A program made the position numbers and the translations under genes. From Promethearchaeota archaeon (GTDB lineage: Archaea > Asgardarchaeota > Lokiarchaeia > Sigyniarchaeales > SOKP01), in assembly GCA_008080735.1 (NCBI GenBank), contig SHMW01000007.1, positions 21,315 through 85,314 of the forward strand: a DNA stretch of 64,000 nt, in the 5' to 3' direction. The notes beneath the pieces are model-generated. The model made no database searches. It was given only the letters and a program-made list of their open reading frames with translations, and was not told the DNA's origin. Positions within the stretch are counted from its first letter, which is position 1, and the number at the start of each line of letters is the position of its first letter. Positions 50,244 to 59,675 of the stretch are shown in pieces.

Positions 50244-51173
50244 ATGGGAAGAAGTATATTACACAATAAGGAAATTTTAACCCATTTAAGTATTTACCAT
50301 CTGGTTCAAATCATTATGAATTATTCCAAAAATATTAATAAAGTTCTCGGCTGCCTTAAATCGGAAAAAAGGGTGAGGATATTAAAGTGTTTGCTGGATT
50401 CTAAAACTGGCTTGCATTTTAATGAGATCGCAGAAGCATTATCACTCATCCCATCTACCTTAGAATATCATATAAAAACATTATTAAAATTAAATCTTAT
50501 ATCCCATATTGGTGCTATCTATACTACCAATGCCCTTTCACAGCTCTTCTGGAACTTATATAAATCTCTTTCTACACTTGATCCGATAATTCCTTATCTG
50601 AATGGCCATAAATTACCGATAGATGACCCCAATCTCTTTCTGAATTTCCTCAACTCTAATCCAACCATCCTTCCCGATCTAATTTCAATGCTAAATTTGA
50701 TGAAGGATCTGGTTAAGAGCAAGATTTCTAAATTTCGAATTGCGGGATCTTTTAATTTAACCCTAGAGGAGAGGATCATGCAGTTTAGTGAATATGACAT
50801 ACATTTAGATCAATTAGAAATAATCTCTACCTATGAAGAATACCAGAAATTATTAGATTATGAAAATTACGATTATTTTTTCTCATTTACCGATATCTCC
50901 AACATACGATTATTTTTAGTAAACGAATGTAATTTTTATATGGGAATTGGTGAATCATCTCAGGATGTATTCGGAATGTTGTTTCTCCCAGATATAACTG
51001 ATGAGATTGATTTCCAAAAAGCTCTATTGTTCAGAGGGAAGTATAATGTTTTCTGGTTAGATCAAATATTTGAAAGGCTTAAAAAAGATGCGAAACGAAT
51101 TAATATAACAGAGGATTTATTGAACGATAAAAGTCTATTCGAAAAATATCTAAAAGCACTCAAAAATCATTAA
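50244..51173 (+). CDS. ArsR-like winged-helix regulator with C-terminal effector-like region
   Basis: LKSEKRVRILKCLLDSKTGLHFNEIAEALSLIPSTLEYHIKTLLKLNLISH; true start may be 50316. Confidence 0.75.
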   Translation: MGRSILHNKEILTHLSIYHLVQIIMNYSKNINKVLGCLKSEKRVRILKCLLDSKTGLHFNEIAEALSLIPSTLEYHIKTLLKLNLISHIGAIYTTNALSQLFWNLYKSLSTLDPIIPYLNGHKLPIDDPNLFLNFLNSNPTILPDLISMLNLMKDLVKSKISKFRIAGSFNLTLEERIMQFSEYDIHLDQLEIISTYEEYQKLLDYENYDYFFSFTDISNIRLFLVNECNFYMGIGESSQDVFGMLFLPDITDEIDFQKALLFRGKYNVFWLDQIFERLKKDAKRINITEDLLNDKSLFEKYLKALKNH

Positions 51174-51249
51174 ATAAATCAGAAAAAGAAAAAAAGAAAG
51201 CTTATTAATATATATGAGATCGTGGGCTTAAAATTCTGAAGATTTAGAT

Positions 51250-51684
51250 CTATAAATCTTCGATAGCATCCTCGAAGGCTTCCATGGCCAATTCGATAAT
51301 TTCTTGGAATGCCATCGCGTCTTGAAGATTTCCCTCGACGGTAATATCGCCAGCCATATACGCGCTCGTAGCATCTACTTCACCATAGAGCATACCCGCA
51401 CCTACATCGCTCGTTGCAGAAAATGTAAAGGAGGGATCATCAATTTCTCCCTCACCGTATTCAAGGGCTCCTTCCTTCGCTTTTACCCAGAACTTCTTAT
51501 CGACATCAGTGAGGACCATTTGGACTAATATATCCATATCTTCCAATTCCTCTTTGAGATCCTCACTTTCCTCTGCTAGTTGCTTATAAAGCTCATATAC
51601 CTTTAAAGCATCATCTGGATCCGCACTTTCTGCACCCGCATCAAATTTTTCTTTCATCTCTTTTAATAAAGCTTCATCTACCAA
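51250..51684 (-). CDS. SCP2 sterol-binding-like protein, paralog of 46940..47374
   Basis: Very similar over full length to 46940..47374, C-terminal GEVDATSAYMAGDITVEGNLQDAMAFQEIIELAME identical. Confidence 0.8.
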   Translation of the reverse strand: MVDEALLKEMKEKFDAGAESADPDDALKVYELYKQLAEESEDLKEELEDMDILVQMVLTDVDKKFWVKAKEGALEYGEGEIDDPSFTFSATSDVGAGMLYGEVDATSAYMAGDITVEGNLQDAMAFQEIIELAMEAFEDAIEDL

Positions 51685-52049
51685 TGTTTTTACACCTATT
51701 TATAACTTTTTGTGTGTTTTGAGTATTTTCAATACTTTCATTTTCAATTTAATTTGAATAACAATTATATGTTCAACTTTTTTGCTTAAAAAGATTTTGA
51801 GAGTTGGAGTTGATGCATAAGATATGGAACTTAATGGATATATCAGCAATTTTTCAAGAAGACCAACTTAAGGTTAGAATTCTGAAGGTAGAATAATAAT
51901 GAAATAGTCCTTCCCAAGTCATTGATTGGATTATAAAGTAGCTATAACATAGCTCTCCTTGCTATTATTCTGTAAACAAAAACTTTTTGTTCAATAGAGT
52001 ACTTTTTAATTGAAATTAAAGATATAATGGACGGATTTTTGTTTGTGAT

Positions 52050-53273
52050 ATGGAATCTCCTGAAGAGCTGAGCTATTGGCGGTTTTGGCCCGTCTTTATT
52101 TTGGCGTTTTTTTATCCCATGAATAATGGTATGATTAATTTGGCAGTCCCAATTCATTATCTTCAAGAGGGATTGAGCACGGGGATCATCGGGATCCTTT
52201 CCGCAGGTACTACAATCTCGTATACGTTTTCGCCAATCCTTTTGAATAAATTCTCTCAGAGAATTAGACGCAAAACAAGTATTACGATCTCCTTAATTGG
52301 GGTATTTTTCTCGGAGATAATCTTCTATTTTACTCTCAATCCCGCGCTATTCCTTATCTCTAGAAGTGTAGAAGGAATATTCATGGGATTATACTGGCCA
52401 AACCTTCAATCTGCCATCTCGGACAATATCTTTCATAAACATAGCTCCTTAACTGCCAAGTACAATATTTCCTGGAATTCCGGAATGCTCAGTGGTTTTT
52501 TATTCGGTGCTCTTCTCTTATTCTCTTTTGGATTTTTAGAGCTCATATTTTATGCTGCACCCATCCTTATCTTTATCAATTTACTCGTTGCGGTTAGTGC
52601 GTTTCAAGAGCCTAAGAAGTTAAATATACATTCGAAGGAGTTTAAAGAATATATAAAAGAGCAAGATATCAATCTTATAAAAGCTGTTGAGATCAAAAAG
52701 GAAAATGATGATTTTAGGAAGCTCTCTTATCCGAGATTATACCCCGTATTAATTATAGTTGCCTACTGCCTCACGCGTGCGTCAGTCAACTTTCTCTACC
52801 CAATCAAATCAGAACTACTCGGATTTGAAGAATATACGGTCTACATTGCCACATTTTTTTTGGCACTATCCCAAGTAATCTCTATGTTTTTGGCCAGTAT
52901 TATGAAACTGCGATATTTTGGACTCGTGCCACCCGTTATGATTGGCATTTTAGTTTTCGTGATTCCAATATTAGCCCTAAATCAAGAGTTTTTCATATTT
53001 ATTATCATGTTTCTCGTGGTAGGATCATGTACCGGTGTACTTTATGGAGTCACTTTGCGAATGATCCTCATGCTCAATATTAAGAACAATACCTCGAAAT
53101 TTTCGGGTATTTTAGAAAGTCTGATAGGAGCTGGGTTTCTGATTACTCCCATCTTTTCAGGATTTATTGCCGCGATAGACCTTAATATTTCCTTTTATGT
53201 ATTGACTTCAATCATCGGGATTCTTTTTGTATTCTCCTTAATTGTTGCCTTCTATAAATTTGAATATAAATAA
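52050..53273 (+). CDS. MFS transporter
   Basis: 12-TM-like hydrophobic protein; RSVEGIFMGLYWPNLQSAISD. Confidence 0.8.
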   Translation: MESPEELSYWRFWPVFILAFFYPMNNGMINLAVPIHYLQEGLSTGIIGILSAGTTISYTFSPILLNKFSQRIRRKTSITISLIGVFFSEIIFYFTLNPALFLISRSVEGIFMGLYWPNLQSAISDNIFHKHSSLTAKYNISWNSGMLSGFLFGALLLFSFGFLELIFYAAPILIFINLLVAVSAFQEPKKLNIHSKEFKEYIKEQDINLIKAVEIKKENDDFRKLSYPRLYPVLIIVAYCLTRASVNFLYPIKSELLGFEEYTVYIATFFLALSQVISMFLASIMKLRYFGLVPPVMIGILVFVIPILALNQEFFIFIIMFLVVGSCTGVLYGVTLRMILMLNIKNNTSKFSGILESLIGAGFLITPIFSGFIAAIDLNISFYVLTSIIGILFVFSLIVAFYKFEYK

Positions 53274-53304
53274 GGCAAGAAAATTGAATAATCATAGAAA
53301 ATAG

Positions 53305-53439
53305 TGGCGCCCGCAGCGGGAGTTCCAAGCGACTTGAAGTAAGTCACAATTTGAACCCGCGTCGGTCTCCTTAACCAGAGCTTCTGGTTTAAACAGGAGT
53401 GACAGTCCCGAATGCTAGACCGGGCTACACTATGCGGGC
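53305..53439 (-). tRNA. tRNA-Asp (GTC), apparently with two introns; CCA encoded
   Basis: Reverse strand: acceptor GCCCGCA/TGCGGGC, D-arm TAGTGTAGCCCGGTCTAGCAT, anticodon arm CGGGA-CTGTCAC-TCCTG, T-stem GCGGG...CCCGC; 33 nt between anticodon stem and T-stem, 35 nt in T-loop. Confidence 0.8.
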
Positions 53440-53702
53440 ATCTACTATAAAGTTTATCTTCACTCTGAGTAGATTTGATTAAATCGATTGTACAAAGTAA
53501 AGAAACTTTATAACATTAAATTTTTTAATAAAGTAAAGATTAAAAATTTTCTTATTTTTCTAAAAACCATTCTAATGTTCTAAAAATTCGAATTAATCTA
53601 ATTTTGTTTGAAATGGAGATAAAAAATGCACATCACGAGAAACCCTTACGTGCTAATAAAAATAAAAATAAAAAAAGAATGAAGCTTAGAGTATAAAAAT
53701 TT

Positions 53703-54398
53703 TCACTCTTGTTTGATTACAACTCGTTTGGTAATCCATGTATTCTCAATTTTTTCCTTAAGTTCTTTATCATAAAAAAGCCACTCATCTAATAATCCGG
53801 ATACACCCAAAAAAACCAAACACATGAATCCCAATCGAGCGACACCATATAAAAATATTTGAAATTCATATACTGTAGGAAGACAGCTTAAAACAAACAA
53901 AACAATAAATCCAATCCCAATTTCCACCCCATTTCGAGTTCTTAGTGCGTCCAATAGTAATAGAAATGCTACAGTAAATCCAAATAGATAGATTATCGTA
54001 TCATTATGATTAAGATACAGACAACCTAAAACAATTAGTCCGCTTATGAGTGGAAGTGTGTACAGTATTCGCAAATTCTTTAAATAAGCAAAAAACTGAA
54101 ACATCGCCACAATAACTAAACTAGATATTATGTATCCTATAGTCAAACCTTCTCCTATTACTAAATTGATATATGGATTGAATGCAGATCCCTCACCTTC
54201 AGCAAAATAATTTAATAGGATTGAAGAAGGCGCATTAAATACATAAGTCACTAAAAGGAGGGAAATAAGCATTAGATACAAATTAATATTTATTCTACTT
54301 TTTTTCCAATTTTTATAGGAATAAAGAACAGTTAGTCCTAAAAATAGAAACCATCCAAAATCGAGAATTGAACCGAAGGTTAACGTGATTATTTCCAT
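53703..54398 (-). CDS. Multi-TM membrane protein
   Basis: 231 aa hydrophobic; start overlaps previous stop. Confidence 0.65.
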   Translation of the reverse strand: MEIITLTFGSILDFGWFLFLGLTVLYSYKNWKKSRININLYLMLISLLLVTYVFNAPSSILLNYFAEGEGSAFNPYINLVIGEGLTIGYIISSLVIVAMFQFFAYLKNLRILYTLPLISGLIVLGCLYLNHNDTIIYLFGFTVAFLLLLDALRTRNGVEIGIGFIVLFVLSCLPTVYEFQIFLYGVARLGFMCLVFLGVSGLLDEWLFYDKELKEKIENTWITKRVVIKQE

Positions 54399-55066
54399 TA
54401 TTTATTACCCCCCGTAGCTTTAAATGGTGTAAAATGGCCTGTGGCAAAAATAATTCCAAAAGCAGAATAACTTAGTGTGATAAGCGCATCAATTATTCCC
54501 ATTATACCCGTTTCATCAAAGAATAAAGTAAGAAACATTATTAAGAAATAAAGCGCGACTCCAAGAGCACCATTATCTTTTAATTTTATTCCGGTATAAA
54601 ATAGAACGACTAAGCTCGCTATTCCACATAAATAAATGAATGGCATTAAAAATATACTTGTCCCCGTATAGAGAAACATTACAAATAATCCAAAAAATAC
54701 GTATAGCGAAGTAAGATAAAAGCTTTCTATTCGATATAGATAAGCGCCTAATACAAGACCTAATGAAACTGCCAAACCTAATCCAAAGTTGTAAAATGAA
54801 AAGTCTTCTGATTCAAACCCAGATAATTCTAAGGAAACGAAAGGCATCTCGTTACCCAATAATTCCCAAATTTCAACCCAGAACACAGAGAGAAAAATAC
54901 AGAGTATTATTAACCGAATATAATTTATTCCTTTTGATCTTCGCGTCTCTTTAATGAATCGTATACTTAAAATTGAAACGATAAGGGGAAATACGATAAA
55001 TACAGAAATATAACGTCCCAGAGATTGTAAAAGATTACTAAACACTAACAAAAATCCTTGGTGCAT
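54398..55066 (-). CDS. Multi-TM membrane protein
   Basis: 222 aa hydrophobic; overlapping start/stop with neighbours. Confidence 0.65.
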   Translation of the reverse strand: MHQGFLLVFSNLLQSLGRYISVFIVFPLIVSILSIRFIKETRRSKGINYIRLIILCIFLSVFWVEIWELLGNEMPFVSLELSGFESEDFSFYNFGLGLAVSLGLVLGAYLYRIESFYLTSLYVFFGLFVMFLYTGTSIFLMPFIYLCGIASLVVLFYTGIKLKDNGALGVALYFLIMFLTLFFDETGIMGIIDALITLSYSAFGIIFATGHFTPFKATGGNK

Positions 55067-55572
55067 TAAAAGAAACTCCCCCGTGGTTCAAATTCTGATA
55101 AATTAAGTTCATCCCTTTTATCTCTAAATAACTGAGAAAGTGGGAATGATTTACTTCCAATTGTTAAATCTGTTTCTTGATTAAAACTATTATAAATTGC
55201 TTCTTGAAAGTCGATAAAGGTAGGTTCCTCTAAAAGACCATTTTTTCTAAGAAGTCCTATAAATTCTTGAATAATTGCTTTATAGAGGTCAATTTCATCT
55301 TTTTTATTTAATAGAATTGAGAAGGAAAAAAGATCATCTCTCTCCTTCACATTGTCAATAGTAAAAATATACGAGATCATTGTATTTTTCTTATATTTTC
55401 TTTCTATGATATCTCCAGCTTTACAACCAAAAGGTAAGCATTCATTGATCGTTTCTTTCTGATCCTCCGCGTTGCTTATATTAAGTGGGGGATAAGAAAC
55501 AACTAATTCGGGATTTGAATTCACATGTCCTCCTAATTTACATACCACTGATTGTTTAAATCCCATAACCAT
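55066..55572 (-). CDS. Longin/uDENN-like domain protein
   Basis: ELVVSYPPLNI...ECLPFGCKAGDII...TMISYIFTIDNVKERDDLFSFSILLNKKDEIDLYKAIIQEFIGLLRKNGLL resembles the N-terminal longin half of DENN proteins. Confidence 0.45.
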   Translation of the reverse strand: MVMGFKQSVVCKLGGHVNSNPELVVSYPPLNISNAEDQKETINECLPFGCKAGDIIERKYKKNTMISYIFTIDNVKERDDLFSFSILLNKKDEIDLYKAIIQEFIGLLRKNGLLEEPTFIDFQEAIYNSFNQETDLTIGSKSFPLSQLFRDKRDELNLSEFEPRGSFF

Positions 55573-55727
55573 AATATAAATTAAAATTGTGATTTTAATA
55601 CTTTAAATATGATGATCCAACTATTTTTGTGTGCTATAGTCACGGAAAAAAGACACTAAAAAAAATATCTTAAGGAGTATTGTTTTTACCAAATATAATA
55701 ATATACGAATCAAATTTTCTGATTAAA

Positions 55728-56624
55728 ATGGGTATTAAGAATATATTAAACAAAATTTTATCAAAGGATAAAAAAGTCGTTATTATGGGGTTGGATAACG
55801 CAGGAAAGACGACGATGGTGTCCTTTTTACAAACTGGGACGTTTATAGAACATTCTCCGACAATGGGAAAGCAAGAAACGGTAATGAAGGTTCAAGGTGT
55901 TAAGATTTCAATCGTGGATATGGGTGGACAAAAAGATTTTAGGAGTTTATGGGCAGGAGAATTGGAAGATGCATCGTTTGTAATCTTTATGGTCGATGCG
56001 GCTGATCCACAAAGGTTTGAGGAAGCCAGGAAAGAATTATGGAAGATCTCCCCCTTACTTGAGAAAAAACCATTATTAGTCTTAGCAAATAAATTTGACC
56101 TCAAGGAAGTTGCCTCCATAAATGATATTATGGAAGCAATGGAATTGGACAAATTATCATCTTTTGAGATTATACCAATTTCATGCAAGACGGGATATGG
56201 TATTGTTAAAGCATTTAAAAAGATTTATTTTAAATTAACGGGAAAGGAACTCACAGAAAGTATAAAACCAAAAGCATTTACTATTTTTGACAAAAGTGGG
56301 GTACCATTATCATCCAAATCCAGTGAAGACGTGCTTAAAGGTGGACTTTTTTCAGCGATTACGAATTTCATAAAGGAATCATTCAATACTGAATTAAACC
56401 AGCTAAAATTAGAGGGCCATACCATCATTTTTAGTCGCTCCGAAAATTTACTAGGATCAATCGTGTTAGATAATGCTCAAAAGATAGATCCAAATGAAGC
56501 TGAAGAAAGTTTAAATGAATTGCTCACACACCTCGAGAATATGTGTCCAGAGTTGAAATCGGGAGACGTAGATGGGGATAAAATTTCCTATTTGATGGAA
56601 CAATACGCGACTAACTTAATGTAA
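55728..56624 (+). CDS. Arf/Arl-like GTPase with C-terminal longin/roadblock-like extension
   Basis: GLDNAGKTTMVSFL, VDMGGQKDFRSLW, ANKFDLKE; ~130-aa extension AFTIFDKSGVPLSSK...LKLEGHTIIFSRSENLLGSIVLDN; ORF track start 55680, Arf-like start 55728. Confidence 0.88.
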   Translation: MGIKNILNKILSKDKKVVIMGLDNAGKTTMVSFLQTGTFIEHSPTMGKQETVMKVQGVKISIVDMGGQKDFRSLWAGELEDASFVIFMVDAADPQRFEEARKELWKISPLLEKKPLLVLANKFDLKEVASINDIMEAMELDKLSSFEIIPISCKTGYGIVKAFKKIYFKLTGKELTESIKPKAFTIFDKSGVPLSSKSSEDVLKGGLFSAITNFIKESFNTELNQLKLEGHTIIFSRSENLLGSIVLDNAQKIDPNEAEESLNELLTHLENMCPELKSGDVDGDKISYLMEQYATNLM

Positions 56625-56781
56625 TTCATCACTTATCTTTCTCTCTCTTGTTTTTTTTCTTTTCACTTCTCACTATTCTAGGAACCAGTTATATCTTTTG
56701 CTAAATGAATATGTTTTTATTAAATTATTTATCTATCTTTTCTAAGAAGCATCTTATATTTTATCTAATGACAGACATGAC

Positions 56782-57222
56782 ATGAGTAATTTAAACAATA
56801 TTTATTTCATCCTTAAGAATCTACTTAGCTCAGAAAGCAATAAGTTTAAGCGATATTTAGATAAGTTTTTTGAAAGTATGGTGGAAAAGATAAGCCAAAT
56901 CGAGGAATTCCAGAAAGATTATTCTGATTATGATGATGTATACCAGATATGTATCACAGATATGGATTTTCAATGTTGGTTTCAGATAAGCAGTGGAAAA
57001 CTTAATTATTCAGAGGGATTACATGATACGTACAACATTAAGTTTATAATGGATAGAGAAACACTAGAGAGGATCCTCTCACTCCAAATTCAGCCGTATG
57101 ATGCTTTTATGAAGGGATTTATCAAAATGGATGGCGAAATAATGTATTCCATACGATTTAGGAATTTTACTACTGAATTTATCCAGTATGTCAGGTATTT
57201 CTTGGAAAATGCCTCCTCTTAG
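56782..57222 (+). CDS. SCP2-like protein, divergent
   Basis: QICITDMDFQCWFQISSGKLNYSEGLHDTYNIKFIMDRETLERILSLQIQPYDAFMKGFIKMDGEI. Confidence 0.6.
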   Translation: MSNLNNIYFILKNLLSSESNKFKRYLDKFFESMVEKISQIEEFQKDYSDYDDVYQICITDMDFQCWFQISSGKLNYSEGLHDTYNIKFIMDRETLERILSLQIQPYDAFMKGFIKMDGEIMYSIRFRNFTTEFIQYVRYFLENASS

Positions 57223-57338
57223 CGTAAGTAGAGAAAGAATTCCATTTTTGCGTATATATATAAAACAAGATATAGCATTACAATGTCTGAAATGTCTCAA
57301 ATTTCTCTTCAGAAAGTGTCAGATCGTTAAGGAGAAAG

Positions 57339-57453
57339 CGGACCCGGCAGGATTCGAACCTGCGACAGCCCAGACCGGCTCCTAATGGAGTCTCCGAAGG
57401 CGGGTACCCTTTCTGGAGGAAGTTACTCCCTATCCAGACTAGATTACGGGTCC
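57339..57453 (-). tRNA. tRNA-Arg (TCG), apparently with two introns; CCA not encoded
   Basis: Reverse strand: acceptor GGACCCG/CGGGTCC+G; mature model TA-ATCTAGTCTGGATAGGG-T-A-CCCGC-CTTCGGA-G|TGGG-CTGTC-GCAGG-TTCGAAT-CCTGC after removing ~21 nt (57407..57427) and ~19 nt (57373..57391). Confidence 0.75.
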
Positions 57454-57603
57454 ATAAAAAGATTTGAAAACTATATTTATATCGTGCTCTATAGCTAAAA
57501 AAATTTATTGTATAGAACTTGCACCCCTCCTATTTTTAAAATATTTGTTAAATATACGCTCCGAAAAAGAAAAGGAAAAAAGAGCAGAGTAATTGAGTTA
57601 GAA

Positions 57604-58452
57604 TTATTCAGCTCTATTGTGACCCTTCGGCCAATAATAAACCAGAAGAAGTCCCAAAGTAGTGTAAATCAACACCCTACCAATCGAAAGAATAATTTCT
57701 AACCCATAATCCGGAATCATGGCATTAGAGACAAGAGGTTGGAATACATTGTTTGTATAATGAGCAATCATTGCAGGTATGAGAGTTTTAAACTTTACCG
57801 TCATATAAGCTAATACAATGCCAAGACAGGTTGCGAAAAAGACTTGATAAAGCGTAAATAGTGGGTCAGCGCCTACAAACAGATTAATGAGATGAAATAC
57901 CCCAAAAGCAACGCTGTCAATAATAATAGCGTTTTTATTGGAAAAGGTATTCAGAAGCAAAACTAGAATTACTCCGCGAAACGCAATTTCTTCCCAAATT
58001 GCTGGTTGCAAATTGCTTATGAAGGTAAAGTATCCTAGAGCTCCAGTTTCCTGATCGGGTTGTCCAATAATGGTTGATATTTCAAATTGATATGTCCCCA
58101 TTAAGACGTACGGAATCAATGTTGTAAACAATATGATTACTGCGTAAGTTATCCCTATCGAAATATTTCTTAATTTAGGACTGAATTTATTAAGATTTAT
58201 TGAATTGGAATAATCCAATAAGTTCTCGGTGGTTGAGGGCAATTGCAATCCGAATGGAATCAGCAGAAACCATAGGAGGGTTAGTAGAAGCATCTTAGCT
58301 ATCAAATCAACTAATAATAACCAAGGATACGGTAAGGAATAAAATGGAAGCAAGAATACGCGAGGGAGTAACAGAAATCCCCAATAAATTCCGATTATAA
58401 GTGGGATGGTTATTAAAGGTGTGGTTTGTAATTTTTTAATAATAATATTCAT
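57604..58452 (-). CDS. CPBP-family (CAAX protease-like) membrane metalloprotease
   Basis: AIWEEIAFRGVILVLL; FGVFHLINLF; FATCLGIVLAYM. Confidence 0.85.
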   Translation of the reverse strand: MNIIIKKLQTTPLITIPLIIGIYWGFLLLPRVFLLPFYSLPYPWLLLVDLIAKMLLLTLLWFLLIPFGLQLPSTTENLLDYSNSINLNKFSPKLRNISIGITYAVIILFTTLIPYVLMGTYQFEISTIIGQPDQETGALGYFTFISNLQPAIWEEIAFRGVILVLLLNTFSNKNAIIIDSVAFGVFHLINLFVGADPLFTLYQVFFATCLGIVLAYMTVKFKTLIPAMIAHYTNNVFQPLVSNAMIPDYGLEIILSIGRVLIYTTLGLLLVYYWPKGHNRAE

Positions 58453-58618
58453 GAATAAATGATAGAGGAAATAGATTTAAAATTTGGGAATAATAAAAAA
58501 GAAGGTATTAATTCCGTTTTTGTTGGAACTTACGCATTTTTCATCCTACCTAATAAGCTAAAAGCACAAAAGTTTTATTTTTTAGAGAAAATGCTATAAA
58601 TATAAAGGTTGAGCGATT

Positions 58619-59038
58619 ATGATAAAAAGTATATATGTGCTCGATGCGGATAACAAACCAATAATTACCTATAAAAAGAAGGAAAATGAACAAATTGAGG
58701 ATAAGATGCTCCTTAGGTTAACAAAATCTCTAAACCAATTTGCAAATGGAATGGGGGATCATCTTAGCGATTTTGTGATGGGAGAGAATAAATTCTTTTT
58801 TGCGAAAAATAGTATGAGTGATACAAAATACATAATTGAGACGGATACAAGAGTATCGAGAAAGGATGTACGTCCGTTTTTAAAAAAAGTACAGAATTTC
58901 TATTTAAATGAATTTATAGGTACTATGACGATGTCAGAACGGGAAATTAAGCAAGCAAAACAAAATATCCGTTCCCAAATTGAAGAAATGATAGATGAAA
59001 CAGGTTTAAAAATAGAAAACTTCTTAAAAAGTATATAA
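58619..59038 (+). CDS. Longin-like protein, tandem paralog 1
   Basis: IKSIYVLDADNKPIITYKKK...NQFANGMGDHLSDFVMGENKFFFAKNSMSDTKYIIETD. Confidence 0.6.
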   Translation: MIKSIYVLDADNKPIITYKKKENEQIEDKMLLRLTKSLNQFANGMGDHLSDFVMGENKFFFAKNSMSDTKYIIETDTRVSRKDVRPFLKKVQNFYLNEFIGTMTMSEREIKQAKQNIRSQIEEMIDETGLKIENFLKSI

Positions 59039-59222
59039 GGAGCCCCTCAATCAGTATACCTCTTTTCTCACTATTTTTATTGGGATTTCTAGTTCATAAA
59101 AGTATTATCATTCTCTTAAGTCGAAAATTAAGAGGACTATAAATATTTTTAATAGAATATAAACTGAAGAGATATATACTTTATAATATATTGATGATTA
59201 TTAGTGTTGAGGAACGAAATTT

Positions 59223-59642
59223 ATGATAACTAGAATTTATATATTAGAATCAGATAATCGACCTATCATTCAGTATAAAAAGAATGGTGAAAAAAATACA
59301 GATGATAATTTGTTGTTAAGATTGGCAAAATCACTTCAACAATTCGCGAACGGAATGGAAGAAGATCTCAACGATTTTGTTATTGGGGATAAAAAATATT
59401 TTTTCGCAAAAAACGCAATGAGCGGGACCCAATATATTATAGAGACAGAAGCCGAAGTGAAACGGAAGCAAGTATATCCGATCCTTAGAAAGATTCAAAA
59501 TCTCTATATGAACGAATTTATTGGGAGTATGACGATGTCCCAGAAAGAGATCGAAAAGGCTAAAGGACGTATAAAGGAACAGATCGCGTCTAGTTTGGTC
59601 GATAGTAACATGAGAGTAGAAGACTTCCTTAAAACCATTTAA
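59223..59642 (+). CDS. Longin-like protein, tandem paralog 2
   Basis: Same length (139 aa) and collinear with 58619..59038: ITRIYILESDNRPIIQYKKN...QQFANGMEEDLNDFVIGDKKYFFAKNAMSGTQYIIETE. Confidence 0.6.
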   Translation: MITRIYILESDNRPIIQYKKNGEKNTDDNLLLRLAKSLQQFANGMEEDLNDFVIGDKKYFFAKNAMSGTQYIIETEAEVKRKQVYPILRKIQNLYMNEFIGSMTMSQKEIEKAKGRIKEQIASSLVDSNMRVEDFLKTI

Positions 59643-59675
59643 TAAAAATGGAAGAACTACCATAAAAAATAAATA

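Noticed and set aside
57188-57385. 65-aa plus-strand ORF ending ADPAGFEPATAQTGS
   Set aside because: Runs through the antisense of the tRNA-Arg gene; an artefact of tRNA sequence.
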